20,144 nucleotides of DNA from Porticoccaceae bacterium (GCA_019090225.1 JAHRWI010000293.1:1-20144); one strand, 5' to 3'. Counted from the stretch's first letter, positions 7,189-15,590 are shown. A program made the numbers and translations. The notes: generated by a model not told the origin, from the sequence alone.

Positions 7189-8385
7189 CTAGAAACCTTT
7201 GATAACACCAGCCAGTCGTTTAATACCCTCGGTCAACAGGGCCGGAGTTGCGTGGCTAAAATTAAGCCGAATCTTATTGGTCTTTTTTGAGTGGTGTCCT
7301 GGATAAAATACACTGCCGGGAACAATAGCGATGTTGTTGTCGAGAGCCCGCGCGGCGATTAGATCGGAATCAATATTGTTGACGCCAAGCCACAGAAACA
7401 TACCGCCTTCGGGCATAGCAAAGCTAACTTGATCACCCAGCTGATCTGTCAGTGCTTTTGCCAGGGTGTCCCTTCGGTGGCGGTAGTCCTGCCGTACCAT
7501 CAACAGATGTTCCGTGTGAAAGGGCTCCTGCAAGCAGGCTAAAAGCAGTCGTTGGCAGAAGGTCGAGCTGTGTAGATCCGTGGTCTGCTTAACAACAGTA
7601 ATATCGCTAATGGCGGACTCGCCGACCTTGGAATCAGCACATAAGTAACCCAGCCGCAGCCCTGGCGCGGCTACTTTGGAAAAAGAACCAATATGGAAAA
7701 CTCCCTCTGGCGACAGTTGATACAAACTGGGCAGTGTTTCGCCGCTATAACGCAGTGCGCGATAGGGCGCATCTTCGATAATCGTGACCTGATATTTTTT
7801 CGCCAGACTGATTACCTCACGGCGGACGCTTACTGACCAGCAACACCCTGTAGGGTTATGGAAATCAGGCATCGCATAAAACAATTTAGGCTGCTGCCTA
7901 AAGGCTGCCTCCAATTGCTTGAGATTGGGGCCAGCAGATTCCTGATCGACCGGAATAATGTTGGCTCGGGCAAGATTAAATACCTGTAATGCGCCGGGAT
8001 AAGCGGGGGCTTCTACCACTACTTTGTCGCCAGCCTTGAGTAGGGTGCGGGCAACGAGGTCCATGGCTTGCTGGGCGCCATTGGTGATCAATATTTGATT
8101 GATATCCGTGTGAGTTGGAGTACTGGATTCGGTGTTTAATGATTCAGAATTCAGTGATTCGGCAATCCAGCGTCGAAGCTCTGGTTCTCCTTCTGTGGTC
8201 GAGTACTGGAGGGCTGTAGGATCATCCAGAATGACAGAAACCGCTTCGCGCATTCGCTCCGTGGGGAAGCTGCTGGTGGCAGGCAGTCCACCGGCGAGGG
8301 AAATCATTTCAGGGCTGGTTGCCGCGTGAAGTATTTCGCGAATATAGGAAGGCTGTACTAAATGTTTTGGCTGTGAGTTACGCAT
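7189..8385 (-). CDS. PLP-dependent class I/II aminotransferase (LysN/ARO8-like)
   Basis: Product of 398 aa, fold-type I aminotransferase of the COG1167 group. It has the PLP lysine K237 in HIGSFSKVAAPGLRLGY, N177 in DFHNPTG, D205 and Y208 in IEDAPYRAL, and the substrate-carboxylate arginine in NKIRLNFSHA near the C terminus. Members convert 2-aminoadipate, aromatic or branched amino acids with 2-oxoglutarate; the exact substrate cannot be read. It lacks the N-terminal GntR domain of MocR regulators, so it is an enzyme only. The ATG at 8385 has GGGAAC six bases upstream. A short low-complexity insert (ESLNSESLNTES, residues about 76-87) sits before the cofactor domain. It is divergent from an AraC-type gene with 142 bases between, which may control it (inference). 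Confidence 0.9.
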   Translation of the reverse strand: MRNSQPKHLVQPSYIREILHAATSPEMISLAGGLPATSSFPTERMREAVSVILDDPTALQYSTTEGEPELRRWIAESLNSESLNTESSTPTHTDINQILITNGAQQAMDLVARTLLKAGDKVVVEAPAYPGALQVFNLARANIIPVDQESAGPNLKQLEAAFRQQPKLFYAMPDFHNPTGCCWSVSVRREVISLAKKYQVTIIEDAPYRALRYSGETLPSLYQLSPEGVFHIGSFSKVAAPGLRLGYLCADSKVGESAISDITVVKQTTDLHSSTFCQRLLLACLQEPFHTEHLLMVRQDYRHRRDTLAKALTDQLGDQVSFAMPEGGMFLWLGVNNIDSDLIAARALDNNIAIVPGSVFYPGHHSKKTNKIRLNFSHATPALLTEGIKRLAGVIKGF

Positions 8386-8527
8386 TAGTTGTTCCCGGCA
8401 TCTAGCCCATCAATGGAGATCCATCAACGAAGGGAACAAATATTAATGTTTGCCGAAGTGACCCGCTTAAGCATATGTGCGCGATGCTTTGCTGATATGT
8501 GCGTTTTGCGCTTGATGGAGTGTCACA

Positions 8528-9463
8528 GTGAGCAGAGACCTTGGCGATTTTGCTAAACTGCTGATTATGAATAACGCGACAAAACAACAACAAAAATTGC
8601 GTATCAACGAAGCGCTCTATGCCATCCATCGGGATTTGTCCTATCCCTGGACGGCGGAACCATTGGCGGCGCAGGCGGCCTACTCGACGCATCACTTTCA
8701 TCGTGTTTTCAAAGCCATTACCGGAGAAAATTTAAATACTTATATACGCAGAACCCGCCTGGAGCGTGCTGCGAATATGTTGATTTTTCATGCCGATCTC
8801 TCTGCCACCGAAATTGCTCAACGTTGCGGTTTTGTCTCCTCCTCGAATTTCACTCATCGCTTTAAAACGTGGTTTGGTGAAACGCCGACCCGCTGGCGCG
8901 ATGGCGGCTATCGAGATTTCGAGGATCAAATTGCGCAACAGCATGATGATGCTGAACTCAGCGAACAATTGCGCAAAGCAAGCACCAATGCACTGCCCAG
9001 AGTGCTTATGCAGAGGAGGGAGCCGGTAAGGGTGGCTTATGTCCGGCATCAGGGTTACGACCGATCTATCAGTCACGCCTGGCAGCGTTTACGGGAATGG
9101 GCGGACCAGGAGGGTTTGGTCTGGGAGGCTGAACAAATGATCGGCTTGTACCATTCAAACCCCAACATCGTACCCCTGGCGCAGTGCCATTACGTGGCCT
9201 GTATTTCGGTGGCCGATACCACCTGGCGACGGCAGGATATCGGCATCATGACCATTCCTGGTGGGCTCCACGCCCAGGTGCATGTTGAGGGACACTACGG
9301 CGAACTGCTGCCGGTATTGCATCAGTTATTTTATGAATGGCTACCGAACAGCGTCTACAAAATGGCTTTAACACCAGTGTTTGCCTGCTACCAACGCAAT
9401 CAATTCTTAACTACCGACGAGCGCTTTGAGCTGGATCTTTGTTTACCTGTTAAGACAGTCTAG
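8528..9463 (+). CDS. AraC-family regulator with GyrI-like effector domain
   Basis: Product of 311 aa. Two helix-turn-helices lie at the N terminus (residues about 25-125: PLAAQAAYSTHHFHRVFK and ATEIAQRCGFVSSSNFTHRF), followed by a GyrI-like small-molecule-binding domain from about residue 155 (REPVRVAYVRHQGYDRSISH). This Rob/SoxS-with-GyrI layout is typical of sensors of hydrophobic drugs or metabolites. The GTG at 8528 is supported by GGAG seven bases upstream; the ATG at 8567 has no Shine-Dalgarno but would keep both domains. It is divergent from the aminotransferase and shares its upstream region, so autoregulation and control of that gene are plausible. The ligand is unknown. Confidence 0.9.
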   Translation: MSRDLGDFAKLLIMNNATKQQQKLRINEALYAIHRDLSYPWTAEPLAAQAAYSTHHFHRVFKAITGENLNTYIRRTRLERAANMLIFHADLSATEIAQRCGFVSSSNFTHRFKTWFGETPTRWRDGGYRDFEDQIAQQHDDAELSEQLRKASTNALPRVLMQRREPVRVAYVRHQGYDRSISHAWQRLREWADQEGLVWEAEQMIGLYHSNPNIVPLAQCHYVACISVADTTWRRQDIGIMTIPGGLHAQVHVEGHYGELLPVLHQLFYEWLPNSVYKMALTPVFACYQRNQFLTTDERFELDLCLPVKTV

Positions 9464-9624
9464 GCAGTGTGTGCTGAACGAATAACGCTTCTTGAACTAT
9501 ATAAACGGCTTACCGTGTACTATCACTTGTATAAGGGGGCAGGTTCCAGAAGTGCCGTTCACAAGTGTCATTTGCATTTTGGCGCGCTACGATGAAAAGA
9601 TAGCCTATTCTTATAATTCAAAGC

Positions 9625-10353
9625 ATGGAGATGTCAGTGGAACTATCCAACCTGAAAGATAAAGTATGTAAGGAAAGCGATATTTTTGAAGAAATATTGG
9701 CCCTTGATGGCAAAAATATACTTGAGTTGGGTTGCGGCAAAGCCCAGATGACTCGCCTGATAGCCACCAATGGCCATGATCGAAAAGTGACGGCAACAGA
9801 AGTAGATGAAATCCAGCATAGTAAAAATATTTTAATTGAGGATCTTCCCAATACCACTTTTCTGATAGCCGGTAGTGAGGATATTCCGTTTGGTGAAGAT
9901 TCATTTGATGTCATCTTCATGTTTAAGTCTCTCCATCACGTGCCAGTTGAGCTTATGGATGAGGCTTTGAGAGAAGTGAAGAGGGTCTTGAAACCTGGCG
10001 GATTGGCTTATATATCTGAACCGATTTTTGAAGGTGATTTCAATGAAGTGTTGCGTCTTTTCCATGACGAGGAAAAGGTTAGGGCTGCGGCATATAAAGC
10101 CATTAAAAAATCTGTAGACAATCAAGATCTACTCCTGGCTGAGGAGTTTTGCTTTAATACTCAGATGACATTTAAAAGTTTTCAAGAGTTCGAAGCGAAT
10201 GTTATTAAGGTGACCCACAGCGATCATCAGCTATCTGATGACCTTTATGAGATTGTGAAAGATCAGTTTTCTTTAAGTATGCAAGAGGATGGAGCAAAAT
10301 TCTTGTTACCTATCCGCGTCGATATCCTTCAGAAAAACATTGATACTGCATAA
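9625..10353 (+). CDS. class I SAM-dependent methyltransferase
   Basis: Product of 242 aa. SAM-binding motif I is ILELGCGKAQM (residues 32-42), the acidic ribose-binding position is in TATEVDE (57-62), motif IV is DVIFMFKSLHHV (95-106), and KRVLKPGG follows, all typical of Methyltransf_11 enzymes. The substrate is unknown. Start: the ATG at 9625 is given, but GGAG at 9627-9630 is ideally placed (6 bases) for a GTG at 9637, which would remove four residues and keep all motifs. The gene is noticeably more AT-rich than its neighbours, with many AAA/GAA/TTT codons, hinting at transfer. It stands between an AraC regulator and nhaA with gaps of about 160 and 184 bases, so it is probably a single-gene unit. 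Confidence 0.85.
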   Translation: MEMSVELSNLKDKVCKESDIFEEILALDGKNILELGCGKAQMTRLIATNGHDRKVTATEVDEIQHSKNILIEDLPNTTFLIAGSEDIPFGEDSFDVIFMFKSLHHVPVELMDEALREVKRVLKPGGLAYISEPIFEGDFNEVLRLFHDEEKVRAAAYKAIKKSVDNQDLLLAEEFCFNTQMTFKSFQEFEANVIKVTHSDHQLSDDLYEIVKDQFSLSMQEDGAKFLLPIRVDILQKNIDTA

Positions 10354-10537
10354 TCTCAGTGCGCTTTATATCGGAGTGCAACACGATTCATCCGGAAATT
10401 AGACCCTGTAAATGATGACCATGTATTTGCACAGGTTTTCTTCCAGGCTTGCCATCAAAAGGATATGAATTAAAAGTTATACCTCCGGTCGGTACAGCAC
10501 CTATGCGTCCAGTACATATTTTTAAAGGAACTAATAA
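10354..10537 (+). other. gap before nhaA; possible old coding remnant
   Basis: No gene, terminator or clear promoter. One plus-strand frame (about 10364-10467) stays open with a protein-like composition (FIRKLDPVNDDHVFAQVFF) but has no start signal and ends at TAA; I do not recognise it. The nhaA ribosome-binding site AAAGGA is at 10524-10529. Confidence 0.25.
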
Positions 10538-11929
10538 ATGAAAGGTAAAGAACACACAGCGCCATGGGAAAAAGCCTTTGATCGAGTATTAAGCCCCCTG
10601 GATGAGTTTATTCATCGCCAAACCACCAGTGGCGTCCTGCTGATGCTCTGTGCCCTGGCCGCGCTTATTATTGCCAATAGCCAGTGGAGCGAGGCCTACC
10701 ATCACCTGTTGGAGATCACTTTTACGATAGGTGTCGAAGGCTTCCAGCTGTCAAAGTCTGTGCACCACTGGATCAACGATGGCTTGATGGCGGTGTTTTT
10801 CTTCGTCATTGGTCTTGAGCTGAAGCGGGAAATCTTAGTGGGGGAGCTAGCTGACCCTAAACAGGCCATCTTGCCCATCATGGCAGCCATGGGTGGCATG
10901 ATCGTACCGGTGTTTTTCTATCTTGCCTTTAATCCCGAGGGCCATACCTTTGATGGCTGGGGAATTCCGATGGCCACCGACATTGCTTTCGCGCTGGGTG
11001 CTCTAGCCCTGCTGGGCAGCCGAGTGCCGAAAAGTTTGCTGACCTTCCTGGTCGCCCTGGCCATTGTCGATGATTTAGGCGCGGTTATGGTGATCGCTCT
11101 GTTTTATACCGAAACCATAAACTTTACCGCCCTGGTGATTGGGTTTATTACCTTATTCCTGCTTGTCGCATTAAACCTGGGTGGCATTCGCCGACCGCTG
11201 CCCTATGTTTTGCTGGGTGTGGTGCTGTGGATTGCCATGTTGAAAAGTGGTGTCCATGCCACGCTCGCGGGTATCTTTCTGGCTTTCACTATCCCCATGC
11301 GACCCAAGTACGATCCGGCCCGATTTCTATCGCAGATGGGTGGTTTGATTGAGCAGATTAAACAGGTCTACGAGCGTGAAGAGAGCATTATTAAAAACCA
11401 TGAACTGCGTTCTCGAGTTCAGGCATTAGGCGACGGCGTGCAGATGGTTCAGGCACCCGCTCAATTATTGGAGCGCAAGATGCACCTGCCATCTGCTTAT
11501 CTGGTTATACCCATCTTTTCTCTGGCTAATGCGGGCATTCCCATCGACTGGTCGTCATTGGGCAGCATAGTGACCCATCCAGTTGCAGTCGGTATTACAG
11601 CGGGCCTGGTCGCCGGTAAGTTGATCGGTATCGCGGGCTTCGCCTGGCTTACTGTCAAACTGGGTTTGAGCACGCTGCCCCATGACCTGAATTTTAAACA
11701 TATTGTTGGCGTCGCCCTGATGGGCGGCATTGGTTTCACTATGTCGATATTTATTGCGGAACTGGGTTTTGCCCATCATCCTGAGGATTTATTGATGGCG
11801 AAAACCGGGGTGTTGATCGCCTCGGTAATTGCGGGGGTGTCTGGGTTTGCCTGGCTTTATTTTACTGCTGAGACCACTGAGGCGACGGCGACCACGGAGA
11901 ATACTGAGGGCAGGGATTCAGATCAGTAA
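10538..11929 (+). CDS. nhaA: Na+/H+ antiporter NhaA (long form)
   Basis: Product of 463 aa, inner-membrane electrogenic sodium/proton antiporter. The ion-binding aspartates are present as D178/D179 in LAIVDDLGAV (E. coli D163/D164) and D148 in MATDIAFALG (E. coli D133); FFFVIGLELKREI and the late GIGFTMSIFIAELGF are also family signatures. E. coli NhaA has 388 aa. The extra length is mainly an inserted hydrophilic loop at residues about 255-318, rich in charged residues and helix-prone, plus a polar tail after the last membrane segment rich in Thr, Glu and Ala. AAAGGA is eight bases before the ATG. Role: sodium extrusion and pH homeostasis, fitting a marine habitat. It is convergent with the TorF-like gene, 90 bases away, with no obvious terminator between. 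Confidence 0.95.
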   Translation: MKGKEHTAPWEKAFDRVLSPLDEFIHRQTTSGVLLMLCALAALIIANSQWSEAYHHLLEITFTIGVEGFQLSKSVHHWINDGLMAVFFFVIGLELKREILVGELADPKQAILPIMAAMGGMIVPVFFYLAFNPEGHTFDGWGIPMATDIAFALGALALLGSRVPKSLLTFLVALAIVDDLGAVMVIALFYTETINFTALVIGFITLFLLVALNLGGIRRPLPYVLLGVVLWIAMLKSGVHATLAGIFLAFTIPMRPKYDPARFLSQMGGLIEQIKQVYEREESIIKNHELRSRVQALGDGVQMVQAPAQLLERKMHLPSAYLVIPIFSLANAGIPIDWSSLGSIVTHPVAVGITAGLVAGKLIGIAGFAWLTVKLGLSTLPHDLNFKHIVGVALMGGIGFTMSIFIAELGFAHHPEDLLMAKTGVLIASVIAGVSGFAWLYFTAETTEATATTENTEGRDSDQ

Positions 11930-12019
11930 GAAAGACGGAAATAACAACAAACTGAATGGACAACGATAGCCGGACTTGAATTCAGATAACTCTCCTAACA
12001 ATATTCATTTAAGAATGCC

Positions 12020-12736
12020 CTAGAATGTTTTTGATACAGAGAATATCAGTGCATTCTGATTAGCATTGTAGTTATTATTTACCACAGAGTTGCCATCAAT
12101 ATTAGTATCAGAATAGCCTACCGATAAATCCAGTCCGGCAATGCTTTTATCCACGGTTAGGGAGTAATCAAGATATTCTTCAAAACCAAAAAGGCCCAAA
12201 TCCAGGACGTTTCCAAATGAATAACCGGCATGAAACGTGAGACCAAAATCCATTGGCAAAGCCACCTTATAGTTAGCTTCGGCGTAACTATAGTCTTCAC
12301 CCGTATTAAACGAATCGTTCGTATACCAATAAACCGCCCGAAGGTTGTGATAATCGACGCCTAGCGCAATTTCATTAAAATCTACATCCGATTTAGTACC
12401 GGGAATGAAGTATTCATAATAGGTGAAGTCGTAGGACAGGTTTTTGCTAAGTTGCTTGAAATAGCCGACATAAAGGTCATGCTCAACCCATTCTTCGTTG
12501 TCAAAGGGATCGCCGGAGCGATAATAATCGAGATTACTTCCCCACCAGCCCGCATAAAATCCTGAACCATGGAAGTATTCAATCCAACCCTGCACAGCAG
12601 GTTCTTCTCCCGATTGAGAAACACCCCGCGCGCGGTAGTCACTGACCAGTGTAATGCTCCCACCCCATTCCGCGGAGACGACCTGGGTATGAAATACCAT
12701 CGTTGTGACAATTAAACTGTTTAGGTATTTTTTCAT
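12020..12736 (-). CDS. TorF family putative outer-membrane protein
   Basis: Product of 238 aa with a Sec signal peptide (residues 1-22, cleavage after VVSA). The mature protein begins EWGGSITLVSDYRARGVSQS, the hallmark of the TorF/TIGR02001 family, then alternates aromatic and glycine-rich strands (YAGWWGSNLDYY, YDFTYYEYF, LTFHAGYSFG) and ends in Phe (SVSKTF), as transmembrane beta-barrels do. The family is common in proteobacteria and often described as a porin, but its transported substrate is not established. A perfect TATAAT lies 45 bases upstream of the start. It is followed on the same strand by nothing close; nhaA converges. Confidence 0.85.
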   Translation of the reverse strand: MKKYLNSLIVTTMVFHTQVVSAEWGGSITLVSDYRARGVSQSGEEPAVQGWIEYFHGSGFYAGWWGSNLDYYRSGDPFDNEEWVEHDLYVGYFKQLSKNLSYDFTYYEYFIPGTKSDVDFNEIALGVDYHNLRAVYWYTNDSFNTGEDYSYAEANYKVALPMDFGLTFHAGYSFGNVLDLGLFGFEEYLDYSLTVDKSIAGLDLSVGYSDTNIDGNSVVNNNYNANQNALIFSVSKTF

Positions 12737-12990
12737 TTATGGAATCCCAAGCCAGGTTTTATGTGTTGGTCCTGTGGCGTATTATAATTCTCGTGCCGGG
12801 TTCCCAAAGATGATATCAAAACAAGCTTGAAGAGAAACTGGATTTGGCCTTTCCTGCTTGTGGATGCTGTTCAAGAGACTGCATTGTAAGACCTCATCTA
12901 TTTTTGATGACCCTGTTTTCCGACTATTTTTGTACATGCTGCCAATGTGTCGGCTTATTTCCTATCATAATTGTTACTCCTCTATTGAAA
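12737..12990. other. non-coding stretch between torF-like gene and katA terminator
   Basis: Of the 315 bases between the two genes, the left part carries the torF-like promoter and leader and the right end the katA terminator. The remainder shows no convincing gene; short open frames here have low-complexity Cys/Phe-rich translations and no start signals. Confidence 0.5.
12781..12786 (-). promoter_or_regulatory. -10 box of the TorF-like gene
   Basis: Minus strand TATAAT at 12786-12781, 45 bases from the ATG. The -35 is weak (CTTTGG at 17-base spacing), so an activator may be needed. Confidence 0.45.
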
Positions 12991-12991
12991 G

Positions 12992-13021
12992 CGCGAGGTG
13001 CCGATTCTGCACCTCGCGTTT
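12992..13021 (-). terminator. katA terminator hairpin
   Basis: CGCGAGGTGC (12992-13001), a seven-base loop, and GCACCTCGCG (13009-13018) form a perfect 10-bp GC-rich stem about 30 bases past the katA stop, extended by a G-T and two A-T pairs. The downstream T-run on the minus strand is short, CTTTC. Confidence 0.75.
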
Positions 13022-13051
13022 CTCACACTTAAGGTCTAACTTAAATCCAAG

Positions 13052-14491
13052 TTAAATACCCAGTCCCGCTGCGACACCTTTTCCATAAGCCGGATCAGCC
13101 TTGTTGAAGTGCTCAACTTGGCGCGCCTGGATATCACGTGGCACACCTTGCATGGCGTCGACAATATTAACGATAAGCCGTTGTTGTGCCGCTGCATCCA
13201 TTAATCGGAATAAATTGCCAGCCTGCGTGTAGTAGTCATCATCTATACGATGGTCATAGTGATCCGCATCGCCGTTGATACGCAATGGTGGTTGACCATA
13301 ACTGGCGTCATCTGCTGCGCCGCCAAAGCTATTGGGTTGATACACCGGCGTCGCACCACCATTGCCATCAAACCGGGCTTGTCCATCACGATGATAAGTA
13401 TGAACCGGGCAACGTGGCTTGTTCACATCCAATGCCCCATGATTGACACCCACACGATAACGATGTGCATCTGGGTAGGCTTGCAAACGAGCCTGCAACA
13501 TCTTGTCCGGTGAGGCCCCGAATCCCGGTGGCAGGTTCCCTGGACCAAAAGTAGCCTGTTCTACTTCAGCAAAGTAGTTAACGGGGTTGCGGTTCAGCTC
13601 CATCACACCTACTTCGATTAACGGGTAGTCTGCATGAGGCCAGACCTTGGTGAGGTCAAACGGGTTGATGCCGTAATTTTCTGCATCTGCCTCAGGCATG
13701 ATTTGTATCTTCACTGTCCACTTTGGATTGTCACTGCGTTCGATCGCTTCAAACAATTCCTGGCGATGATAGTCCGGGTTCTCGGCAGCAATTTTTGCGG
13801 CCTCATCAATAGTCATGTTTTTGATGCCTTGCTGCGTTTTAAAGTGCCATTTCACCCAGTAGCGCTCACCGCTGTTATTCCACAAGCTGAAGGTATGACT
13901 GCCAAAGCCATCCATGTTACTTAAAGTGGCAGGAATACCACGGTCACCAAACAACCATGTCACCTGATGCATTGACTCAGGGCTTAGCGACCAGAAATCC
14001 CACTGCATACCACCATCGCGTAAACCGGTAACCGGGTGACGCTTTTGCGAGTGAATGAAATCCGGGAACTTACTCGGATCTTTAATGAAGAACACTGGCG
14101 TATTGTTACCCACTAAGTCCCAATTACCTTCTTCAGTATAAAACTTCACTGCAAACCCACGTGGGTCACGCACCGTGTCTGCCGAACCCAACTCGCCTGC
14201 TACGGTTGAGAAGCGAACAAACATCTCACATTCATTGCCAACCTTCGCAAACAATTTGGCACGTGTGTATTTTGAAATATCACTGGTGACCTTAAAGGTG
14301 CCATAGGCGCCGGCACCTTTGGCATGCACTACACGTTCCGGCACGCGCTCGCGATTAAAATGAGCGAGCTTCTCGAATAAATGCACATCCTGCATCAGGA
14401 TTGGGCCACGCGGCCCGGCGGTGATGGAGTTCTGATTATCAGCTACCGGGCAACCTGCCGCAGTTGTCATAACCGTTTTTTTGTTACTCAT
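13052..14491 (-). CDS. katA: catalase, small-subunit haem type
   Basis: Product of 479 aa, a monofunctional haem catalase of the small-subunit clade (no C-terminal flavodoxin-like domain). The catalytic histidine is H56 in PERVVHAKGAGAYG, the distal asparagine lies in DLVGNNTPVFF (residues 126-135), and the proximal haem tyrosine is Y339 in RLQAYPDAHRY, with R335 before it. The reaction is 2 H2O2 to 2 H2O and O2 in the cytoplasm. AGGAG seven bases before the ATG supports the start. It is divergent from oxyR; an OxyR operator directly abuts its -35, so peroxide induction is strongly suggested. A decayed catalase 5' end with related sequence lies at 3473-3689. Confidence 0.96.
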   Translation of the reverse strand: MSNKKTVMTTAAGCPVADNQNSITAGPRGPILMQDVHLFEKLAHFNRERVPERVVHAKGAGAYGTFKVTSDISKYTRAKLFAKVGNECEMFVRFSTVAGELGSADTVRDPRGFAVKFYTEEGNWDLVGNNTPVFFIKDPSKFPDFIHSQKRHPVTGLRDGGMQWDFWSLSPESMHQVTWLFGDRGIPATLSNMDGFGSHTFSLWNNSGERYWVKWHFKTQQGIKNMTIDEAAKIAAENPDYHRQELFEAIERSDNPKWTVKIQIMPEADAENYGINPFDLTKVWPHADYPLIEVGVMELNRNPVNYFAEVEQATFGPGNLPPGFGASPDKMLQARLQAYPDAHRYRVGVNHGALDVNKPRCPVHTYHRDGQARFDGNGGATPVYQPNSFGGAADDASYGQPPLRINGDADHYDHRIDDDYYTQAGNLFRLMDAAAQQRLIVNIVDAMQGVPRDIQARQVEHFNKADPAYGKGVAAGLGI

Positions 14492-14544
14492 GGCTTGCTC
14501 CTAAATTGTTAATTTGCGTTTACCATTTTGTATGGCTTGTTAAA

Positions 14545-14563
14545 GCCGGGATTCATTCCCGGC
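14545..14563 (-). promoter_or_regulatory. 5'-end stem-loop of katA mRNA
   Basis: GCCGGGA (14545-14551), TTCAT, TCCCGGC (14557-14563): a perfect 7-bp GC-rich hairpin in the katA leader. With the proposed promoter the transcript would start within a few bases of it, so the stem would sit at the 5' terminus, where such hairpins usually protect mRNA from decay. Too far upstream of the start codon (about 54 bases) and without T-run to be an attenuator. Confidence 0.55.
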
Positions 14564-14571
14564 ATGCACAA

Positions 14572-14600
14572 ACAATAGGTCAATCTAATATATTGTTAAA
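14572..14600 (-). promoter_or_regulatory. katA promoter
   Basis: Minus strand TTTAAC (14600-14595), 17 bases, TATTGT (14577-14572). Both boxes are weak, as for activator-dependent promoters, and the -35 begins at the base next to the OxyR site, the placement at OxyR-activated promoters. Confidence 0.6.
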
Positions 14601-14637
14601 ATCGTTTAATTATATTAAATTGATAGGTAATATCTAT
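14601..14637. promoter_or_regulatory. OxyR operator in the katA-oxyR gap
   Basis: The established tetramer motif is ATAGnTnnnAnCTAT-N7-ATAGnTnnnAnCTAT. ATAGGTAATATCTAT at 14623-14637 matches one half perfectly; seven bases away ATCGTTTAATTATAT at 14601-14615 matches the other half with three mismatches (A>C in ATAG, the inner A, and CTAT>ATAT). Spacing is exactly seven. Confidence 0.75.
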
Positions 14638-14672
14638 TTATTTATTTATTTGGCAAAAATACATGGTGTCAT

Positions 14673-15590
14673 ATGAACCTTAAAGATCTCAAATATCTTG
14701 TAGCGGTAGCAGATACCCAGCATTTTGGTCATGCAGCCAAGCGTTGTTTCGTTAGCCAGCCAACCCTGAGCGGCCAGATAAAAAAACTGGAAGAGGAGTT
14801 GGGTGTGACCCTTTTTGAGCGCACCAAGCGTTCAGTGCAAACCACGCCTTTAGGTGACTCTATTGTGGCGCAAGCCAAGCTGGTTCTAGAACAGGCTGAT
14901 GCATTGCAACAACTAGCGCAATCGCATAAGGATCCACTGGTCGCTCCTCTTCGCATGGGAGCAATCCCAACCTTAAGCCCATATCTTATGCCGCTGATAC
15001 TGAAACCACTAAAAAAACAGTACCCACAACTAAAGTTAGTAATATCCGAGGAATTCACTGACACCTTACTTTTGCGTTTGGGTAAGCACGAAATTGATGC
15101 GGCTTTGATTGCTACACCGGTTGAAGATCCAGATTTCGAAAGTATCCCTTTATTTGATGAACCGTTCTGGTTAATTCATCCTCGAAGCCACCCATTCTCT
15201 TCGAAAAAGAAAATCATTCAGGCAGATCTGGACAATGCAGATCTGCTGTTACTTGCAGAGGGTCATTGTCTTGCCGAACAGGCGATGCAGGTTTGTCATA
15301 TGCAGGAACGCGATATACAAGGTGATATGGCAGATCTACGTGCTGCCAGCTTGGAAACACTATTGCAAATGGTTGCAGCGGGATTTGGCAGTACGCTAAT
15401 CCCTGCACTAGCCATGAAAACTGCTTCGGCAAAAGATAAGAGTCTCATAACAAGGCAACTGCAACTACCGGATACCTACCGCCGGGTATCGTTAGTATTC
15501 CGCCGTACTTTTCCCCGCCGGCGGGCACTTGAGCTATTTTCGGAGGTTGTGCTCCAGAACCTGCCGGATAGTGTGCATCCTTACACATAG
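14673..15590 (+). CDS. oxyR: OxyR, peroxide-sensing LysR regulator
   Basis: Product of 305 aa. The winged helix is at residues 1-60 (HFGHAAKRCFVSQPTLSGQI). The redox pair is C199 and C208 in EGHCLAEQAMQVC, at the same residue numbers as in E. coli OxyR (C199/C208), and GAIPTLSPYLMP and EEFTDTLL are typical of OxyR. H2O2 oxidises the pair to a disulfide and the tetramer then activates antioxidant genes. The ATG at 14673 begins MNLKDLKYLVAV, the canonical OxyR N terminus. Its own promoter must overlap the OxyR operator at 14601-14637, which would give the classic negative autoregulation with activation of the divergent katA. Confidence 0.95.
   Translation: MNLKDLKYLVAVADTQHFGHAAKRCFVSQPTLSGQIKKLEEELGVTLFERTKRSVQTTPLGDSIVAQAKLVLEQADALQQLAQSHKDPLVAPLRMGAIPTLSPYLMPLILKPLKKQYPQLKLVISEEFTDTLLLRLGKHEIDAALIATPVEDPDFESIPLFDEPFWLIHPRSHPFSSKKKIIQADLDNADLLLLAEGHCLAEQAMQVCHMQERDIQGDMADLRAASLETLLQMVAAGFGSTLIPALAMKTASAKDKSLITRQLQLPDTYRRVSLVFRRTFPRRRALELFSEVVLQNLPDSVHPYT

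Noticed and set aside
9524..9567. CACTTGT...ACAAGTG inverted repeat as terminator or operator before the methyltransferase
   Set aside because: Seven-base arms, 30-base loop and no T-run; too weak.
12844..13055. Short plus-strand ORFs of 62 and 65 codons
   Set aside because: Low-complexity Cys/Phe-rich translations, no ribosome-binding site, and they run across the katA terminator hairpin.
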